The translations under genes and the position numbers were made by a program. Below, one piece after another: positions 25,924 through 35,300 of a stretch of 64,000 nt of DNA (positions are counted from its first letter, which is position 1; each line of letters opens with the position of its first letter). The notes under the pieces were generated by a model. It was not told the origin of the DNA, did no database searches, and saw only the letters and a program-made list of their open reading frames with translations. The DNA is from a bacterium (GTDB lineage: Bacteria > Electryoneota > RPQS01): positions 345,349 to 409,348 of the forward strand of contig DASXUQ010000017.1 of the NCBI GenBank assembly GCA_036504735.1, given 5' to 3'.

Positions 25924-25953
25924 CACAGTAGATTCGGTTTGCTTTGCCGCTGC

Positions 25954-27360
25954 TTACGCCAGCATCTCGGCGTGGACCTTGGGTTTGATATTCTGGTTGA
26001 TGCAGAACAAATTGTCCGGATCCCAGCGGTTCTTTACCGTGATCAGCCGCTCCATCACCGCCGGAGTGTAAGCGATCTTCAACTCGCTCTCGCTTAAGTC
26101 GCTCTGGAAATTCACATAGGCTCCCTGAGCAAACTCGGCGGTGGCCGCGTGGAAATCCCGCGCCCACGCCTTGCAACGCTCGTCATCCTTCGGCTCGCGC
26201 CACCTCGTGTGGATGTTGAGATTGAACGGCACCTTGCGGTGCGCAAACGCCGTTTCCGTTTCTCCGACGCGGCTCATCGCGCCTTCAAGATGCGGAATAA
26301 AGGCCTCGCATTCGTCCGTCGGCATCTTCATCGCAAACTCGGCGATGCGATCGATAAACGCATCCGGCAGCTCTTTTACCTGATGGGACTTCCAGTAATT
26401 GCGCGCCCCGTGCGATACCAACGGATCGAACGCGCTCTGCCATCCGGTCCACGGATTCATCCCCACCGCTTCGCCAATGGTTTCGGTGGCGTCCCGGACC
26501 GGCTTAATCAGCTTTTCGCCTTCCGCCGGATCTCCGACATAGGCAAAAGGCACCACGATCACCAGCTTGCCATGGTATTCGGGAGGGATAAATGGCAGCG
26601 GCGGAGCGTGGCGCACCACCGTCCACACCGTCAGATTGTCCGGCATGCGCCGCACAAACTCGCGGTGAAACTGGTAGTACTTTTTCAAGTTCTCGAATTT
26701 TTTGATAATCAGACCGGAGTACACCTGCTTGCCCACCTCAGCACAGCGGAACACAAACGAGGTCACCACGCCGAAGTTGCCGCCTCCGCCGCGCAGCCCC
26801 CAAAACAGGTCTTCATTCTCCTTCGCGCTGGCCGTGACCACGTCGCCGTTTGCAGTGACCACTTCCGCCGAAAGCAGATTGTCAATCGACATTCCGAACT
26901 TGCGGGTGGTCCAGCCAAAGCCGCCGCCCAGCGTCAGCCCGCCTACACCGGTATGCGAGATAATGCCCGATGGAACAACCATTCCATAGAGCTGTGTCTC
27001 CGCATCCACATCGCCCAGCAGTGCGCCGCCGTCCACCCGCGCGGTCTTTGTGTGCCGGTCCACGTTCACGCGCCGCATTAGCGACAGGTCTATCATCATC
27101 CCCGCATCGCACGTCCCGGTGCCCGCCGAGTTGTGGCCGCCGCCGCGAATCGCCAGCGGCAGTTTGTGTTCCCGCGCAAACCGGATCGCGTTCACCACGT
27201 CCGGCGTACTCACGCAGCGCGCAATGACTTCGGGCTTACGGTCGAAAATTCCGTTCCAGATCTTGCGCACGTCGTTGTAGCTGGGGTTACTCTCGACCAC
27301 CACCTCGCCCCGCATCCCCTGCCGCAGGCTTTCCAGGTCATCTTGCCGCAGAAAGGCCAT
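25954..27360 (-). CDS. FAD-linked oxidoreductase, berberine-bridge-enzyme-like
   Basis: This 468-aa protein has a PCMH-type FAD-binding domain (about 40-210). RGGGHNSAG includes His76, the residue that carries covalent FAD in this family, and GVGGLTLGGGFGW follows. The substrate domain comes next, then a C-terminal BBE motif (KNRWDPDNLFCINQNI). Bicovalent members also have a Cys before the VGVGG motif. Here that segment is SGIISHTGVGG, so single covalent attachment is predicted. The family oxidises sugars, alcohols or alkaloids with O2 or another acceptor. The substrate here is unknown. I chose the ATG at 27360 because AGGAGG stands 6 bases upstream. A frame to 27453 adds 31 unrelated residues. 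No signal peptide is visible. It has its own promoter at 27564. Confidence 0.92.
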   Translation of the reverse strand: MAFLRQDDLESLRQGMRGEVVVESNPSYNDVRKIWNGIFDRKPEVIARCVSTPDVVNAIRFAREHKLPLAIRGGGHNSAGTGTCDAGMMIDLSLMRRVNVDRHTKTARVDGGALLGDVDAETQLYGMVVPSGIISHTGVGGLTLGGGFGWTTRKFGMSIDNLLSAEVVTANGDVVTASAKENEDLFWGLRGGGGNFGVVTSFVFRCAEVGKQVYSGLIIKKFENLKKYYQFHREFVRRMPDNLTVWTVVRHAPPLPFIPPEYHGKLVIVVPFAYVGDPAEGEKLIKPVRDATETIGEAVGMNPWTGWQSAFDPLVSHGARNYWKSHQVKELPDAFIDRIAEFAMKMPTDECEAFIPHLEGAMSRVGETETAFAHRKVPFNLNIHTRWREPKDDERCKAWARDFHAATAEFAQGAYVNFQSDLSESELKIAYTPAVMERLITVKNRWDPDNLFCINQNIKPKVHAEMLA

Positions 27361-27563
27361 AATCTCCTCCTGAATCCTTGATAAGGTCTTGAATGGGTAT
27401 CGCACACTAAGAGGTCTCGATCCGTCGGCAGGCAAGCCTTCGAGAGGCATCACCTGTTTGGATGTGCGCGCTACTCCCGCTCAAAAATCTATACTCTGAT
27501 TCACAGAGACAAGGAAGGCGTAACTTGGATGCCTTGCCCTTTTCATCGGGTCGTGCTTTGCAT

Positions 27564-27592
27564 AGTATACGGCCATTCCGAGGCGCTGTCAA
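27564..27592 (-). promoter_or_regulatory. Promoter TTGACA-17-TATACT
   Basis: On the minus strand the -35 TTGACA (27587-27592) and -10 TATACT (27564-27569) have a 17-nt spacer. It is near-consensus sigma70 and implies a long leader before the FAD oxidoreductase. Confidence 0.75.
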
Positions 27593-27613
27593 GCGCCGTC
27601 CGCTTCTCTGCAA

Positions 27614-27648
27614 ATAAAAAAGCGGGCCGCCGGAAGGCAGCCCGCTTT
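27614..27648 (-). terminator. Intrinsic terminator of the Cys-rich secreted gene
   Basis: AAAGCGGGC (27619-27627) pairs with GCCCGCTTT (27640-27648). Further inner pairs extend it, and the minus-strand tail is TTTTTTATTT. Confidence 0.85.
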
Positions 27649-27672
27649 CGAGGAACCCGCTGATCCCCAAGC

Positions 27673-30552
27673 TTACTGGCAGATATGCCGCACAACATAC
27701 CGCCGGAACGGCACCAGTGCGGAAGGATCACGCCAGGCGTTTGCTCCCGCGGGAACGGTTACCGTGGCGTCGAGGTTCCACGGCAGCCCCGGAGTGAACG
27801 CGCTGTTCTTGTCAATCGTACTCCAGATCTGGTACTGCCCGGCCAACGGCGCGGTGAAACGCACGTCCATGCAGGAATCGGCACGGGTGGCGTCCACACG
27901 GTACACGGTAACGTTGGTCGCCGAATCGCACGTCTCGATGCACCACGGGCCTTCGTCGTAAATTGTCAAGGCAAAGGGCCCGTAGCCTGTGGAGTAACGT
28001 CCGACGCGGATCAGGTACGTGCCCGTGGCAAACGAGTCGGCCAGCCATGAGGTCAGGGAGTAGGTCGCATGGTTGTGCGCCCACGTCAGGCCGGTCGAAT
28101 CGAAATGTCCCCAGTCATCATTGCAGAGCAGTGCCGGATGTGTGCAGCACTCGCCCGGAGCATACAGGGCAAGATGCATATCGCCGCTGGTCGCGCCCAC
28201 CGACTGTTCAAGTTTCATCTCGATCAGGCGGCATCCGGTGACATTCAGCGCATAGAAGACATCCCGGCTGTCGGACGTATAGTCACAGGTATCGCTGCAC
28301 GTGACGTCAGCCAGTGAGGTTGACCCCAGCACCAGCAGAGTGTCATTGTGCGCCACCGTTACAGGCGTCGGACTTGTACAGGCATCGTTTGCCGGCGGCA
28401 CGGGCGGACTGCACGGGAAGCAACTCAGCGCCATGCGATAGTCGCGCGGCACCGGAATTCCCGACGTCACCGAAGGTATGACGACCAGGGCATAGAACCC
28501 GGGCGTACGGCATTCGGGCGAACTGATGACGTGATGCGTGCAGGAGTCGGATGTTGTCAAACTGGTGATCCACAGCAGCGCCGAATCACAGGGAGCCGTC
28601 CGGCCATACTTCACGATGCCGAAGCGCACCGGCACTTCAGAGTACAGGTCCACCGAAAGACTTTCCGGTGTGGATTCGGTGATCGCGTACCAGTCCGAAT
28701 CCGCGCGGCTGACGCCCGTCGGTCCCATGTACGTAAACACACTGCCGCACACCGTCTGCCCGCAGGAGATCGTGCCAAACGCGGGCGGGGCACTGTTGCA
28801 GCCGCCGTCCGGATCGGTGCGGTAGAAGGTCGTATCCGCCGGGTTTTCCGTCAGCTCGTGAATGTCATTCGGATCACAGGTGATATTGCAGGGGACGCAC
28901 GGCGTAACATCCAACACCCACGCGCCCGTCGCGCTCGAATAGGGCTCGATGTCCACATAGTACGTTCCCGCCGTCAATTGCTGGCAGGTAATGCGGGAGA
29001 AGCTCACGCTGCCGCACCCATCATCATTGGTGGCGATGGTGGTGCCGCCGCAGCAGGACGACGTCAGGTACATATACGAGTCCCATGTCGGCGTTCCGGC
29101 GCACATCGAGAAGGTCCATCCGCCGTCGAAGGGAATATTCACCTGAATCACCTGATCCAGGCCCGGGCGAAGGCTGCAATCATCGCCGGCACCGGTTGTG
29201 TTGCCTGCGGTCTGTCCCGGCGCATTGATCGTAAAGTCCACGCAGTTGCGCACGTGCACCAGGACATGGCACGAGTCGTTGCTGCGATCCATGTCGGTGC
29301 CCAGATCAGTCCACACATCCAGCATATAGTCGCCGACAGTATTCGGCAGAGTGATTTGCGCGGCAAAGGTATGGACCTCCGAGCCGTACTGCAGCAAGGA
29401 TGCCGTCGTCTCCGTCACTACGCCGCCGCCGTTGAAGCGGTATTTCACCGGGCTGGCTTCCGTGGCAAATCCAAAATTCGTTGCCGTAAAGGTCACCGGA
29501 ACCGTCGAGCCGGGCTGGTAGTTGCCGGTGGTGGGGCTGGCGACTCCGCCGCAGGCGAAGTTGTGCTGCACGCCAGCCGGCGGATAGAACCAGATCGCCC
29601 GGCCATTCGCCGGCTGGATGCCCACGAGGTTGCAGACATAGGTCAAGGCCGCACTGCCGGCCGCGCCATTGGCCTGAATGCCGATGGTCTGCGTGCTGTC
29701 ATAAGCCGCCAACATGACCAGATTGTTGTACTGCATCTTGATCCGGCCATCGGCGAACGCGATCACTTCGAACTTCAGGCTGGCATTACCGGCCGTGCAG
29801 CAATGTCCGACCGAGTCATATTCAATGACCGTGTAGCTGCCGAAATTCTTGTAACCGACCACATTCGTTCCGCCCGTCACGCCGCCGTAATCCAGATGCA
29901 GGTCATCCCAATACGGGAAGATCGCCGGACCGGCTACGTTTGTGCTGGGCAGGCATACGTTGGACAGCGACGTCGATATCGTCGTGAACTGCATGACGCC
30001 ATTGGTCGAAACGCGGAAGGAATCGTACGATACGCCGTAGAACGGGAAACTGAAACCAAAGGGGTGCTTGGATGCCGAGTAGCTGTCGTCATGCGTCCCC
30101 GACCAGGTGTTGATGTAGGTTGTGCCCGGATCTCCCCGCAGTTCGATCCACTCATAGGTCGCCGTATCCGGCGCCATATTGTCCAGCCAACGGTAGCCGA
30201 AGGCATCCGGACCGCCTTGCGAATCCAGCGGACCAAAGCCGCCGTCTCTGCCTTGGCGCGAGAAGATGTACACGTCCATCAACTCCTTCTCGCTCGCGCT
30301 GACCTCTGCACCGGCCTGCCAGCGTTCATACACCTGCTGGGCCAGCCGCTCGTTGTCCGCCTTTTGTGCATCCCACCGTCCGGCATCCTGCACCGTCGCC
30401 GCAGGCGGCAGCGGCGCGTAGGGATTCGCCTGCTGCGCTTCCGGCGGCTTATCCGTAAACCGTTTTACCGCAGGCCGCGCCTGAACCATCACCGCAAATG
30501 CACCAAAACAAACCAACAACAGACAAACAAACACTTTTGATCGTGCTTTCAT
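27673..30552 (-). CDS. Cys-rich secreted protein with SNG/PYWDD module and PPC-like domains, no sorting tail
   Basis: The product has 959 aa. The signal peptide is MKARSKVFVCLLLVCFGAFA. The N-terminal linker and the GPLDSQGGPDAFGY start of the first module match the genes at 611 and 39211. The SNG/PYWDD module covers about 110-320, a CARDB-like domain about 330-440 and a series of PPC-like beta domains about 445-900 (YLTSSCCGGTTIATNDDGCG, AGTYYVDIEPYSS, FYALNVTGCRLIEM, GTYLIRVGRYSTGYGPF). Cys is frequent, often paired, which suggests disulphides and an extracytoplasmic location. It ends VPFRRYVVRHICQ without an NPFNP-type tail, so either export stops in the periplasm or another route is used. 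A well-formed promoter and terminator bracket it. The function is unknown. Confidence 0.88.
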   Translation of the reverse strand: MKARSKVFVCLLLVCFGAFAVMVQARPAVKRFTDKPPEAQQANPYAPLPPAATVQDAGRWDAQKADNERLAQQVYERWQAGAEVSASEKELMDVYIFSRQGRDGGFGPLDSQGGPDAFGYRWLDNMAPDTATYEWIELRGDPGTTYINTWSGTHDDSYSASKHPFGFSFPFYGVSYDSFRVSTNGVMQFTTISTSLSNVCLPSTNVAGPAIFPYWDDLHLDYGGVTGGTNVVGYKNFGSYTVIEYDSVGHCCTAGNASLKFEVIAFADGRIKMQYNNLVMLAAYDSTQTIGIQANGAAGSAALTYVCNLVGIQPANGRAIWFYPPAGVQHNFACGGVASPTTGNYQPGSTVPVTFTATNFGFATEASPVKYRFNGGGVVTETTASLLQYGSEVHTFAAQITLPNTVGDYMLDVWTDLGTDMDRSNDSCHVLVHVRNCVDFTINAPGQTAGNTTGAGDDCSLRPGLDQVIQVNIPFDGGWTFSMCAGTPTWDSYMYLTSSCCGGTTIATNDDGCGSVSFSRITCQQLTAGTYYVDIEPYSSATGAWVLDVTPCVPCNITCDPNDIHELTENPADTTFYRTDPDGGCNSAPPAFGTISCGQTVCGSVFTYMGPTGVSRADSDWYAITESTPESLSVDLYSEVPVRFGIVKYGRTAPCDSALLWITSLTTSDSCTHHVISSPECRTPGFYALVVIPSVTSGIPVPRDYRMALSCFPCSPPVPPANDACTSPTPVTVAHNDTLLVLGSTSLADVTCSDTCDYTSDSRDVFYALNVTGCRLIEMKLEQSVGATSGDMHLALYAPGECCTHPALLCNDDWGHFDSTGLTWAHNHATYSLTSWLADSFATGTYLIRVGRYSTGYGPFALTIYDEGPWCIETCDSATNVTVYRVDATRADSCMDVRFTAPLAGQYQIWSTIDKNSAFTPGLPWNLDATVTVPAGANAWRDPSALVPFRRYVVRHICQ

Positions 30553-30649
30553 GCTCTCTCCTTACATGATTGCGCTCAGTTTTCCCATGCTTCATGACTG
30601 GATCTCGAAACGGTTCGTGAGAATCGAGCCCCGTCCTATGTATGAGTAA

Positions 30650-30678
30650 ATAGTACAAACAACAGCCTCAGTTGTCAA
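30650..30678 (-). promoter_or_regulatory. Promoter TTGACA-17-TACTAT
   Basis: On the minus strand the -35 is at 30673-30678 and the -10 at 30650-30655. It lies about 98 bases before the Cys-rich secreted gene. Confidence 0.7.
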
Positions 30679-30936
30679 CAAGTGTTCCATCGGAAAAAAA
30701 ATTGTTTAAGCGGCCCGTTAACTTGGACTGCAAAAAGTTGAGAATTCTGGAACCGGCTGAACATGATCATTCCTTAATCCTAAAGTATTATCACGGTCAT
30801 GTTTAGGTTTAACTGCCGCCTCGGTACGGCCAGCGAATAGCGGAATTCCAAAATATTCAAACCCGGCTCGCGCTTCCCGGAAGGATATCTTTCCTCTTCG
30901 CGGCTCGCGCTCGCTTTGATGTGCGGATGGGCAACA

Positions 30937-30965
30937 GAAAGGGCCAGCCCCGTAAGGTCTGGCCC
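30937..30965 (-). terminator. Hairpin after the MBL-fold gene
   Basis: GGGCCAG (30941-30947) pairs with CTGGCCC (30959-30965). The minus-strand tail TTTCTGTT is modest. It lies 37 bases past the stop. Confidence 0.6.
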
Positions 30966-31001
30966 AGCAACCATAGCATATGCTATGCGATGAAATTGTG
31001 C

Positions 31002-32087
31002 TCAGGGAATCGTTGCGGCTTCCCCGTTTTCAAGCACTAAAAACCTTGGCTTCGGGTCCGGTGCCTCAGATAGAAGCTCCTTTATGCGGTTCGGCGGCTG
31101 ATCCTGCCCGTCATCGGCCAGTGAAAAGGTGCCGAAGTGGATCGCGATTGAGGTCTCAACGGACAGATCCTTGTGTATCAGCAAGGCCTCATCGGGTGAT
31201 TCATGGATAGGCTTCATGAACCACCGTGGCAAGTATGCCCCGATGGGCAGACAGGCCAGGCGGAACCCCCGGTAGTGCGCCTTGATCTGCTCGAGAAATG
31301 GCCCGTAGCCTGTGTCTCCGGCAAAATAGATATTGCCGTGCGGAGTTTCGATCACAAAGCCGCACCATAGCGTTTCGCTGCGATCCCCGAATCCGCGCCC
31401 GGAAAAATGCTGCCCGGGCACACAGGTCACCCATACCGAATCGGCGATCTGCTTCCGGTCCCACCAATCCATGTCTTCCGCGCCGCCCACGCCTTCCTTT
31501 TTCAGATAAGCTGCATTTCGCAGCCCGACAAAGATCGGCGGCTTCCACGCCTTCCGCAACCGCTTCAAGGTCGGCAGATCCATATGGTCGTAGTGGTTAT
31601 GCGAAACCAGAATCAGATCTATCGGCGGCAGATCATCAAACCGGATCCCCGGCGGACGATAGCGCTTTGGCCCGGCAAAGGATACCGGACTCACCCGCTC
31701 CGACCAGACCGGATCCGTCAGGATGTTCAGCCCTTCGGTTTGAATCAGCACCGTGGCATGGTTGACAAATGTCACCACCAGTTCTTTGCCGTAGACCCGT
31801 TCGTGCGGCTTGGCTTCGACAGGATTGTTCCGCCATTTCCACGGAGTCGCATGGCGTGTTAACATCCATTTCATCACGCCGAAAAAGCCGTTGCGGTGCG
31901 GACTGGAACTCCACGGCTCAAACCCGATGTTGTAGAACCGTGTGCCGTCAAAGTGGTCGGACTTCTTCGGCGTGCGGCGCTGACCTGCGGTCAGACTGTC
32001 CTGATGGTTGGAGGACGCCGCTACGCCCCCCGCCATCAGCAGCAAGGCCGCGCCCGCCACAATCCCCAATGTTCTCAGCTTGCTCAC
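31002..32087 (-). CDS. MBL-fold metal-dependent hydrolase, NAPE-PLD-like, exported or anchored
   Basis: The product has 361 aa. A hydrophobic N-terminus (LRTLGIVAGAALLLMAGGVAAS) looks like a signal peptide without an evident lipobox. Metallo-beta-lactamase motifs are complete: VSHNHYDHMD (H163, H165, D167, H168), a His in VPGQHFSGRG, FAGDTGY (Asp) and a final His in IAIHFGTFSL. Together with FVNHATVLIQT and DPVWSERVSPVSFAGPKRY they place it near the NAPE-phospholipase D/RomA-like branch, which hydrolyses phosphodiester bonds. A phospholipid substrate is inference. It is a single gene. No strong promoter was identified upstream. Confidence 0.88.
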   Translation of the reverse strand: MSKLRTLGIVAGAALLLMAGGVAASSNHQDSLTAGQRRTPKKSDHFDGTRFYNIGFEPWSSSPHRNGFFGVMKWMLTRHATPWKWRNNPVEAKPHERVYGKELVVTFVNHATVLIQTEGLNILTDPVWSERVSPVSFAGPKRYRPPGIRFDDLPPIDLILVSHNHYDHMDLPTLKRLRKAWKPPIFVGLRNAAYLKKEGVGGAEDMDWWDRKQIADSVWVTCVPGQHFSGRGFGDRSETLWCGFVIETPHGNIYFAGDTGYGPFLEQIKAHYRGFRLACLPIGAYLPRWFMKPIHESPDEALLIHKDLSVETSIAIHFGTFSLADDGQDQPPNRIKELLSEAPDPKPRFLVLENGEAATIP

Positions 32088-32248
32088 GTGTCCCTTATTT
32101 CTACCGTCTTTGAACCGCCCTCAGCAATCATTCAATGCGTATACCGCACTTAGGTTTCACCGCCGCTCCAAAGTGATGTCATGTGCTCCCGGTTGCAGTC
32201 CGGTCAACCTATCTAACCGGATGTTTTCTATCCACCTTGCCTGAAATA

Positions 32249-32280
32249 GCAACGGGTCAGCTCTTCGCCAACCCGCTTGC
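32249..32280 (-). terminator. Weak terminator hairpin after the MFS/spermidine-synthase gene
   Basis: GCAACGGGT (32249-32257) pairs with ACCCG-C-TTGC (32271-32280) with one bulge. It resembles the hairpin at 25900-25923 but is less regular. Confidence 0.45.
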
Positions 32281-32302
32281 ACGTTCTTATGCTGCCTCGG
32301 AA

Positions 32303-35300
32303 TCAGACCGCAGGCTTGTTGACTACTTTCACTAAGGCATCCCTGACGGTTGCCGCCCGGCGCATCGTGGGCTGCATGCTAAGCGCCTTCTCCGCCGCGT
32401 CCAGTGCTTCGCGGTACAGGCCCGCTTCAGTAGCCGTCTCGGCCAGATCCGCCCACGCTTCCGCCTCGCCGGGGACGATTCGCAGCGATTCATGCAGATA
32501 ATCCAACGCGCGTTCCGGCTCGTCGACTGACCTGTAATAGGCCGCCACATTCCGCAGCAAAACCGCTCGCTCCGGGCTGGGTCTCGTCTGGCCTGCCAAT
32601 CCGGACATGGCTCTCAAACGCGCCGCCTGCCTCGGAATAAAATCCATATCCGTGCGAACCTTGGCCGCCTGCTCCCACAACTCCGCGGCATGGTCGAGGT
32701 CGTTCAGAGCTTCGTAAATCGTCGCCGCATCAATGTAAGCATGCAAATCAGACGGCTTGATCCGGGCTGACCTCTCATACAATTCCGCCGCCTTCCGCAG
32801 CTTGGCAGGATCCGCCGATCCGTCCGGATCGGCGTCATTCCACATTGCCAAAGCCTGATCGCATGTCGGCGGATGTTCGCTGGCTTCCCGCTTGGACTCC
32901 TCCACGGCCTCGGAAATCTCAATCCGTCCGTTCTCCCACTTCCGAAGCTGGGAAGGATCATGACTGAGCAATGCAAACTGCGTGTTCTTCTCCGAGACCG
33001 GCTGATAGTCGGGTTTGATCGCTGCCAGCTTCTGATACAGCTCCGCCGCTTCGGACACCAGTTCGTGGTTCTCGCAGATCTGCGCAAGATTGTAGAGCAC
33101 TTCGGGCTTGTTGCCGCTGAGTTCCGCCGCTTTACGGTACGCCTTCACCGCATCGAGAATTTTGCCTTCGCTGTAGTAGGCAATGCCCAACTCGTGCATC
33201 AACTCGGCGGATTCCGGCTGATACTTCAGCTTCCGCAGAATCCTTACCTTGTTCAACTGTACATCCACCGACCGCAGAATCTGTTTGGTGGGACTCTGCT
33301 TGCTCACCGCCATGAATCCCGCTACCGCGCTGTCGAGATTGCCCGTCGCCAGATCCGTCATCGCCAGATTCATCCGTGCAAAGGCATGGTCCGGTTTCAG
33401 CTTCAGCGTCGTGTTGAATTCCTTCCTCGCCTGTTCGTACTTTCCTGAAAGCAGGAAGATATTCCCCAGCCAGTTGTGCGCCGTCACATCATCCGGATGG
33501 GTGAGCAGCCGCTGCTGAAAATGCCGCTGCTTTTCGGGGCAGTGATTGAGGAGATGATCCACATTGGCATCATCGAACCCCGCATCGTCCGCCACCACTG
33601 CCGCCTCTTCATACTTCAAATCGTTATTCGTCAGGAAACCGACGTTCAGCCGCCGCGCTATGTCCTCATAAGCGGTCATGTCTTTCGAGAAGGAGGGAGG
33701 CGGCGTGCTCTTTGGGCTCATATAGGACCGGATGGACTCCTGATAGCGCACGAGGTCCATGCACTGGTCCGCGCCCTCCACGTCCTGCTTGATGTGGAAC
33801 TGCGCGTACGGCAGATCGTCGGTGCTGATCTTGTCGAAGCCCTTCAGCATCTTTGCCACGCCGTCCTCGCCCAGCAAAAAGAAACTCAAAAATTTTTCCG
33901 GAGTGTTGATCCCGAACTCAGCCAGCCCCGCCTTGTCATACAGCGGCTCCAGCCGCTTCTGCAAATCGGCGTAATCAATCTCCAGCCGTTCGGGAGTGCC
34001 CAGCATCAGCACCTGTGATGATCCGTAAATCGCCCAGAAGCTCATGTGCGGGAACACGCTGCGAAAGGTATTCAGAATCACCTTGATCGCATCTCCCGGC
34101 AGCGGGATCACCACCCACTGGCAGAACACCCCGTCCGGCTTCAGCCGCTCTTTCACCAGCTTGTAAAATTCCTGAGAATACAGCGTCCATGAGTCGAACA
34201 TCTTCGGGTTCGTCGCATCGGAAATAATCAGCGAGTACTTGCGTGGACTCACCAGCAGCGCGTTGCGCCCGTCATTCACCACCTGATGGAAATTGGGTTG
34301 ATGAATGACGTCCAGATTCTCCCGCGTGTATGCCGCGGCAATTCCCTGAATATCCGGGTTAAGATCCACCACGTCCAGCGATTTCACATTGGTCGCACAT
34401 GCTCCCGCCGACATCCCCGCCCCGAACGCAATCATCAGCGCGTCATCGGGATTAGGATGCACCAGCGTCGGCAGCAGCCCCAGCAGTTTGAAAAGCTGCA
34501 CGTGCCACAACCGCGAGGAGGCCTCATTGACCGCGTTCAGATGAAAATCCTTGTACCCCAGCTTCTTGAAATCGTACACCAGAACATTGGCCACCTTGCC
34601 TTCCTTGTAGTGGATAATGTCCGCCGTCGGATTGGCTGCCTGAAACAGGCTGCGGAAGAGATCTGAAGGCGCCGCCAGCGCCATCGCGGCGACGATCAGC
34701 ACAAAGCCCACCGCCCATGCCGGTCGCAGCGCCGGGCGCAAGGTGGAAATCCACGGCAGAAATCCCGCCAGAATATTCAGCGCGGCTACAATAATCACCC
34801 CCCGGTGCAGGCCTACTCCCGGCAGCAGCACAAAGCCCGCCATAAACGCGCCCAGAATCGCCCCCACCGTGTTCACCGCATACACCGACCCCACACTGGT
34901 GCCTTCGTGCTGCGCTCCCCGGCGGCAAATCTGAATCGCCAGCGGCACCGCAATCCCCATCATCACCGTCGGGCCAATCATAATCACAGCCGTCTTGGCC
35001 AGCGTCAGCGTTTCACTGAAGTTGTTGAACAGCCCACTATGGAAAATCCGGAACAGAAACGGCGTGGCATAGGAGACAACACCGATGCCCAGTTGCAGCC
35101 ACACAAACAGCCGCACCGGGTTTTCCGATTTGGTCAGATACCGCGCATACAGCAGACTGCCGGTGGCAATTCCAATCAGAAAGGTCCCCAGAATCGCCGT
35201 AAACGAGTAGATATTGTTGTGCAGGAACAGATTCAGCATCCGTGTCCAGAACACCTCATACGCCAGTCCGCAGAATCCGGAAATGCCGATGCCGATGAGG

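Larger units (their letters stand above)
27361..27672. other. Intergenic region: promoter and upstream terminator, nothing else seen
   Basis: It contains the promoter of the FAD oxidoreductase (27564-27592), a leader of about 200 nt and the terminator of the Cys-rich gene (27614-27648). No riboswitch-like structure was recognised in the leader. Confidence 0.55.
30553..31001. other. Intergenic region with promoter and terminator
   Basis: It contains the promoter of the Cys-rich gene (30650-30678) and the hairpin of the MBL-fold gene (30937-30965). The 260 bases between hold no gene, ribosome site or RNA motif that I recognise. Confidence 0.5.

Noticed and set aside
28348-30540. Plus-strand open frame of 730 codons
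   Set aside because: It is antisense to the Cys-rich secreted gene. The composition is typical of a reverse-frame shadow, and it has no start signals.
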